Shown in pieces: positions 7,127 to 10,179 of a stretch of 10,179 bases of DNA. The notes beneath the pieces are model-generated. The model did not search any database. It was not told the DNA's origin and saw only the letters and a list, made by a program, of their open reading frames with translations. The stretch's first letter is position 1, and every line of letters starts with the position of its first letter. This DNA is from Gammaproteobacteria bacterium (GTDB lineage: Bacteria > Pseudomonadota > Gammaproteobacteria > Competibacterales > Competibacteraceae): contig JAIFNF010000292.1 of assembly GCA_020047885.1 (NCBI GenBank), forward strand, positions 1 to 10,179, written 5' to 3'. The position numbers and the translations under genes were made by a program.

Positions 7127-7643
7127 GATACTCCTTCCAGAGCAGTTTCCCTTGCCGTTGCTTGTCCAGCGATTTTGCGTCCATTGGAATCGCGTTCCAA
7201 ACCACCTCCCCGTCTGGCATCGTTTTGACGATCACCAGCAGGTCGTATTTCGGCCCGGAAAACAGTTTGATGTAGCGGCGTCGCCATTCATCACCATACG
7301 GACTCAGCCAAATCTCCGTAGGGCGTTCAAGCGTTGGAATAATCAGATGCGCGTAACGCTCGCGGGCGTCGTGGCGCTTTTCAACGATATGAAACAGCCA
7401 CTGATCGTCAATCACTGCATCGCCCATCGGAGTGGTGACTATTCGCTGACCACCGGGAGCAATACCAATCGCAGCTCGCAATAAATCGACAGCTTCATCA
7501 AGCGTGTTACCTCGCGCACTGGTCAGCGTTGCTGTTTCAGGGGTTATGATTTTTTTGAGTTCTTTGACAGACGGCAACGCTAAATCAGTCCAGCCTTCCA
7601 AGTCCCCCACCCTCCGCCACTGGTAGAGATCATCTTTCCCCAC
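7110..7643 (-). CDS. Orphan protein resembling PBECR2 phage nuclease-fold domain
   Basis: 177 residues from GTG (7641-7643) to TAG (7110-7112). The C-terminal ~95 residues resemble the PBECR2 domain (Phage-Barnase-EndoU-ColicinE5/D-RelE-like nuclease fold) found in prophage head-region proteins. The pattern is LFHIVEKR (residues 83-90), DARERYAHLIIPTLERPTEI (92-111), a W...RRYIK strand, LLVIVK, then LDKQRQGKLLW near the end. The middle piece TLDEAVDLLRAAIGIAPGG followed by TTPMGD also recurs before this domain. A nuclease role is suggested for the fold but not shown. No Shine-Dalgarno suits the GTG. The frame is open upstream to a TGA at 7725-7727 with no ATG, GTG or TTG, reading GRHPVPEDNETLESIYN just before the start. 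That suggests a 3' fragment of a longer phage gene; alternatively it is a real small gene translated from the GTPase transcript. I recalled the family from its pattern; a profile search would settle it. Confidence 0.6.
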   Translation of the reverse strand: MGKDDLYQWRRVGDLEGWTDLALPSVKELKKIITPETATLTSARGNTLDEAVDLLRAAIGIAPGGQRIVTTPMGDAVIDDQWLFHIVEKRHDARERYAHLIIPTLERPTEIWLSPYGDEWRRRYIKLFSGPKYDLLVIVKTMPDGEVVWNAIPMDAKSLDKQRQGKLLWKEYPSAGV

Positions 7644-7695
7644 ATTGTAGATGCTTTCGAGGGTCTCGTTGTCCTCCGGAACAGGATGTCTACCT

Positions 7696-9234
7696 TCAAG
7701 GCAATACCTGCCCTGGTAATGTGGTCAACCACCGTCCGGCATTGGCTAATTGCCGACGCAGCAGTGTCCAGTTTTCCTCGCGTTGCCGCTGTTCCAGACA
7801 GCGCAGAAACCGCACCTTCCCGGCTTCATCCTGCCGATCCAGCAGCGCTGCCCACAGCACGTCATCGACGTTGTAAATCCGCCCCTCGGCCAGACAGACC
7901 GGAATGACCTCAGCCACCGGCGTGGCCAAATCCCCAGCAACGGCTTCCACCGCCGCTCGGATATTGACCGCCTTCGGTTCCTGGGGATGGTGCAGATCGT
8001 AGGGCGGCTGCCATTCCCGGTGTGGGCGTAATTGGTCGATGTGGCTGACCACAACCAAGACCGGCGGTGGGCAGCGCTCCAGCCGGGCGGCAAATTCACG
8101 GCGTAACTCATCCAGGCGCGTCCGCTCCAATTGCCGGTCGGGGCGATGCGCCGCACACACCCAGAGAATCAGGTCGGCATCCATCACCACTTTTCGCAAC
8201 GCTTTTTCAGTGAACAACGCCGTATCACAGCCCGGCGTGTCGAAGATCAGCGCGGTGGTCAATCCTTCCCGCTCCAGCCGATAGGGCGTCAAACCGGTGG
8301 TGGTGTCGGGCAACACATCAGCGGCGGCGGTTAACCGGCCAAACAGGGCGTTGATCAGGCTGGATTTACCAGCATTGGCGCGACCCAGGACGATAATCCG
8401 CAACGGTTCGCCATCGAGTGACGCGGTTTCAGTAGCGGCTATCCAGTCCCGCCGAGAGCCGGGCGTCGGTTGGGCGGTCGGTTCCGCCTCGGTCAGGGTC
8501 AGCTTCCCGCTGTACAGCTCAATGGCGTAATAGCCGACCTTGCGGACATATTCCCGCAACAGCCAGCACTGCATTTCCGTCCAGGCCTGACCATACGCCT
8601 GACCGCGCAGATGCCCCCAAGCTTCACTGAGCAGGGCATCAACGGGATTGATCACCAACCGACCGGCGCGATAGACGTTCATCACCCGCTCGGCTTTGTC
8701 CTTCCAGCGCCAAACGCGGAGCAGATCGCCAATCGTCAGGCGGTTGCTGAAGGGGATATGGTCGGTGATCGTCGCCCGCAGGTCGCGGCTGGCGCGTTCA
8801 ATGATGAGCAAGGTGTGCGGGATCGTCAGTTCCAGCAACGGCCGCTCTTCCTGGGGATGGTAATGGCGGGCGACAATCTCCAGCGTGTTCTGACCCAGCG
8901 CCCATAACCGGCCGCCGTCATTCAGTGGCCAGTCATCGGGGTTCACCGTCGCCGCTAACTGTTCTACCGCCGTCCAGGCACCGTCGGCTTTCGGCGGCCA
9001 GTGGACATTCGGTTGGGTCGCCGCATCCGCCAGCAACTGACGATCCCGGCGTAACAGCCAGCGCTGCACACCATATCCCGCGGCGCTGCACCCCAGCATC
9101 GCGACCAACCACCCGGACAATCCTTTGACCTGCCATAACCAGAACAGACCCAGCGGCAACAGCGCCACGACCGGCAACGCCCACAGCAACAACGCCACCA
9201 GTCGCAACCGGTCAAGGTGTTGCCAGCCCTTCAT
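7696..9234 (-). CDS. Membrane-anchored Era/MMR_HSR1-type GTPase
   Basis: 512 residues. The start is ATG 9232-9234, with AGGAGG nine bases upstream supplied by repeat copy 2; an ATG 26 codons further out would translate the repeat and is unlikely. Residues ~9-55 form two hydrophobic segments (VALLLWALPVVALLPLGLFW and GWLVAMLGCSAAGYGV), so the protein is likely anchored in the inner membrane with its bulk in the cytoplasm. A helical middle region (to ~265) precedes the GTPase domain: G1 GRANAGKS (284-291), G2 in DTTTGLTPY (Thr311-313), G3 DTPG (332-335) and G4 position SHID (397-400) instead of NKxD. A long helical C-terminal part with many Arg/Glu follows. The exact family and partner are unknown; TrmE/Era-like membrane GTPases of this layout are common but poorly characterised. 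The stop is 53 bases before the GTG of the PBECR2-like gene, so they may share a transcript. Confidence 0.88.
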   Translation of the reverse strand: MKGWQHLDRLRLVALLLWALPVVALLPLGLFWLWQVKGLSGWLVAMLGCSAAGYGVQRWLLRRDRQLLADAATQPNVHWPPKADGAWTAVEQLAATVNPDDWPLNDGGRLWALGQNTLEIVARHYHPQEERPLLELTIPHTLLIIERASRDLRATITDHIPFSNRLTIGDLLRVWRWKDKAERVMNVYRAGRLVINPVDALLSEAWGHLRGQAYGQAWTEMQCWLLREYVRKVGYYAIELYSGKLTLTEAEPTAQPTPGSRRDWIAATETASLDGEPLRIIVLGRANAGKSSLINALFGRLTAAADVLPDTTTGLTPYRLEREGLTTALIFDTPGCDTALFTEKALRKVVMDADLILWVCAAHRPDRQLERTRLDELRREFAARLERCPPPVLVVVSHIDQLRPHREWQPPYDLHHPQEPKAVNIRAAVEAVAGDLATPVAEVIPVCLAEGRIYNVDDVLWAALLDRQDEAGKVRFLRCLEQRQREENWTLLRRQLANAGRWLTTLPGQVLP

Positions 9235-9263
9235 GGGAAATCCCCTCCTTGGATAAGGAGGGG
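9232..9263 (-). promoter_or_regulatory. Ribosome binding site of the GTPase gene inside the repeat hairpin
   Basis: On the minus strand the repeat reads CCCCTCCTT, loop ATCC, AAGGAGGGG, then ATTTCCC and the ATG. The 3' arm is a near-perfect Shine-Dalgarno at good spacing. The 5' arm is its exact complement, giving a 9-bp, GC-rich stem that would hide it. Translation could be low or conditional. The structure is seen in sequence; the effect is inferred. Confidence 0.6.
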
Positions 9264-9300
9264 TGGCGACGAAGTCGACGGGGTGGTTCGAGGCGGCGAT
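9241..9300. repeat. Interspersed palindromic repeat, copy 2 (REP-like)
   Basis: Same element and orientation as 4985-5045. The first palindrome is CCCCTCCTT (9242-9250), GGAT, AAGGAGGGG (9255-9263). A second hairpin CGAC-GAA-GTCG (9267-9277) follows, then ACGGGGTGGTTCG and a tail ending GGCGAT. Compared with copy 1 it differs by a few bases in the loop and tail, and by one extra base on each side of the second hairpin. It lies between the DUF2126 stop and the GTPase start. Confidence 0.8.
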
Positions 9301-9363
9301 TCCACAACGCATTCAGGCTCGCTATCGCAGGGCAGAGGCGTTGGAACGGGCTTCGTCAACGGA

Positions 9364-10179
9364 TCAGCCCTGCCGGCGCAAATCCAGCGTGTAGGGGAAG
9401 TTGGCGTTCGCTTCCTCCTCGGGCGGATTCATCGAACCCGGCGTATGGCCATAGGACCAGAAGCGGGCAAAGCGGCGCGCCTCCGCTTCATTGGCGTTGA
9501 TCGGGAACACTGCCGGATTGCGCCCGCCGGGATGCTGGACATGGTAGGTGCAACCGCCCATCGACCGCTGATTCCAGGTATCGACAATGTCGAACACCAG
9601 TGGCGCGTGAACCCGAATGGTGGGATGCAAGGCTGACGGTGGTAGCCAAGCGCGGTAGCGAACGCCAGCGACAAATTCCCCGGCCACTCCCGTAGGCCGC
9701 AACGGCACCCGCCGCCCGTTACAGGCCACGACATGCCGCTCACCGGTCATGCCACGCACCTTGACCTGCATCCGTTCCACGGACGAATCGACATAGCGGG
9801 CGGTGCCGCCCAGCGCCTGTTCCTCGCCCAGCACATGCCACGGCTCCAGCGCCTGACGCAGTTCCAAGTCAATATCCCGCTGAACCACGTTGCCGTAATG
9901 CGGAAAGCGGAACTCGAAAAAGGGTAGGAACCAGTCCACGTCAAACGCATAGCCGGTGTCGTTCAATTCACTGATCACATCCCGGAAATCTTCCCAAACA
10001 TAGTGCGGCAGCAGGAACCGGTCATGAATCTGCGTCCCCCAACGCGCCAGTCCGCGATTCGGGTAGGGCTGCTCCCAGAACCGCGCCACCAGACTCCGCA
10101 GCAACAGCATCTGCATCAGACTCATCCGGGCATGGGGCGGCATTTCAAACGCCCGCATTTCCACCAGCCCCAGCCGACC
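9364..10179 (-). CDS. DUF2126/transglutaminase-like protein, 3' part (5' end outside window)
   Basis: The minus-strand frame is open from the window end to the TGA at 9364-9366, giving 271 residues of the C-terminus. In-frame codons upstream of the GTG at 10164 still read GRLGL, so the start lies beyond the window. The sequence matches the C-terminal DUF2126 region of large (~1100-residue) bacterial proteins that begin with a transglutaminase-like domain. Diagnostic pieces are [120 protein letters not shown] and the ending [10 protein letters not shown]. Function is not established; such genes often sit beside other transglutaminase-like and alpha-E-type genes, which would be to the right here. 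The end at ~Asp-Leu-Arg is where family members normally stop, so the 3' end looks intact. Confidence 0.92.
   Translation of the reverse strand, partial: GRLGLVEMRAFEMPPHARMSLMQMLLLRSLVARFWEQPYPNRGLARWGTQIHDRFLLPHYVWEDFRDVISELNDTGYAFDVDWFLPFFEFRFPHYGNVVQRDIDLELRQALEPWHVLGEEQALGGTARYVDSSVERMQVKVRGMTGERHVVACNGRRVPLRPTGVAGEFVAGVRYRAWLPPSALHPTIRVHAPLVFDIVDTWNQRSMGGCTYHVQHPGGRNPAVFPINANEAEARRFARFWSYGHTPGSMNPPEEEANANFPYTLDLRRQG

Noticed and set aside
7018..7287. Minus-strand 89-codon frame ending in a YCPCGN segment
   Set aside because: It overlaps the better-supported PBECR2-like gene in another frame. The CPC pair alone is too little for a zinc-ribbon call.
9235..9312. Upstream start (ATG 9312) for the GTPase
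   Set aside because: The extra 26 codons are a translation of the intergenic repeat; the ATG at 9234 has a strong Shine-Dalgarno and leads directly into the membrane segment.

Overview
The window reads as a chromosomal segment of a GC-rich, respiring Gammaproteobacterium. It carries RarD-type, DUF2845, YiiD-type thioesterase and ETF-ubiquinone oxidoreductase genes. The mix, together with a Corynebacterium-type glycogen synthase and a CCCCTCCTT/AAGGAGGGG interspersed repeat, would fit a glycogen-storing lineage such as the Competibacteraceae. That placement is inference; no rRNA or other firm marker is present. I see no tRNA, rRNA, CRISPR array or intact insertion sequence.

Layout from left to right. 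(1) 1-759 is the 3' part of a GGDEF-domain gene with a variant GNDEF signature. It runs tail to tail into rarD (787-1698, minus), a permease of the drug/metabolite transporter superfamily. (2) Divergent from rarD is a small exported DUF2845 protein (1788-2171), followed by a complete electron-transfer-flavoprotein:ubiquinone oxidoreductase gene (2314-3945). (3) A bidirectional terminator (3967-3989) separates the latter from a convergent DUF2189 membrane protein gene (4006-4806, minus). (4) After a ~240-base gap containing repeat copy 1 comes a GT4 glycogen synthase gene (5046-6293, minus). It is divergent from a YiiD-C-terminal-type hotdog thioesterase gene (6468-6923, plus). (5) 6924-7109 is non-coding and has an odd inverted repeat. 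(6) On the minus strand follow a short orphan gene resembling the phage-associated PBECR2 nuclease fold (7110-7643), a membrane-anchored GTPase (7696-9234), repeat copy 2 (9241-9300), and the 3' end of a large DUF2126/transglutaminase-like gene (9364 to the window end).

Most genes are conserved housekeeping or peripheral-metabolism genes arranged singly or as divergent and convergent pairs, not as one pathway operon. Fatty-acid/amino-acid oxidation (ETF-QO), acyl-CoA handling (thioesterase) and glycogen storage (GlgA) are represented, but nothing shows that they are co-regulated.

The most interesting signal is the ~60-bp repeat. Its first hairpin arms are a Shine-Dalgarno sequence and its complement. 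One copy supplies the apparent ribosome binding site of the GTPase gene, inside a hairpin that could hide it. A second, smaller hairpin in the same repeat keeps its pairing between the two copies through a matched pair of insertions. The second point of interest is the orphan PBECR2-like gene, which has no clear ribosome binding site and an open frame upstream of its only plausible start, as expected for a fragment of a phage gene.
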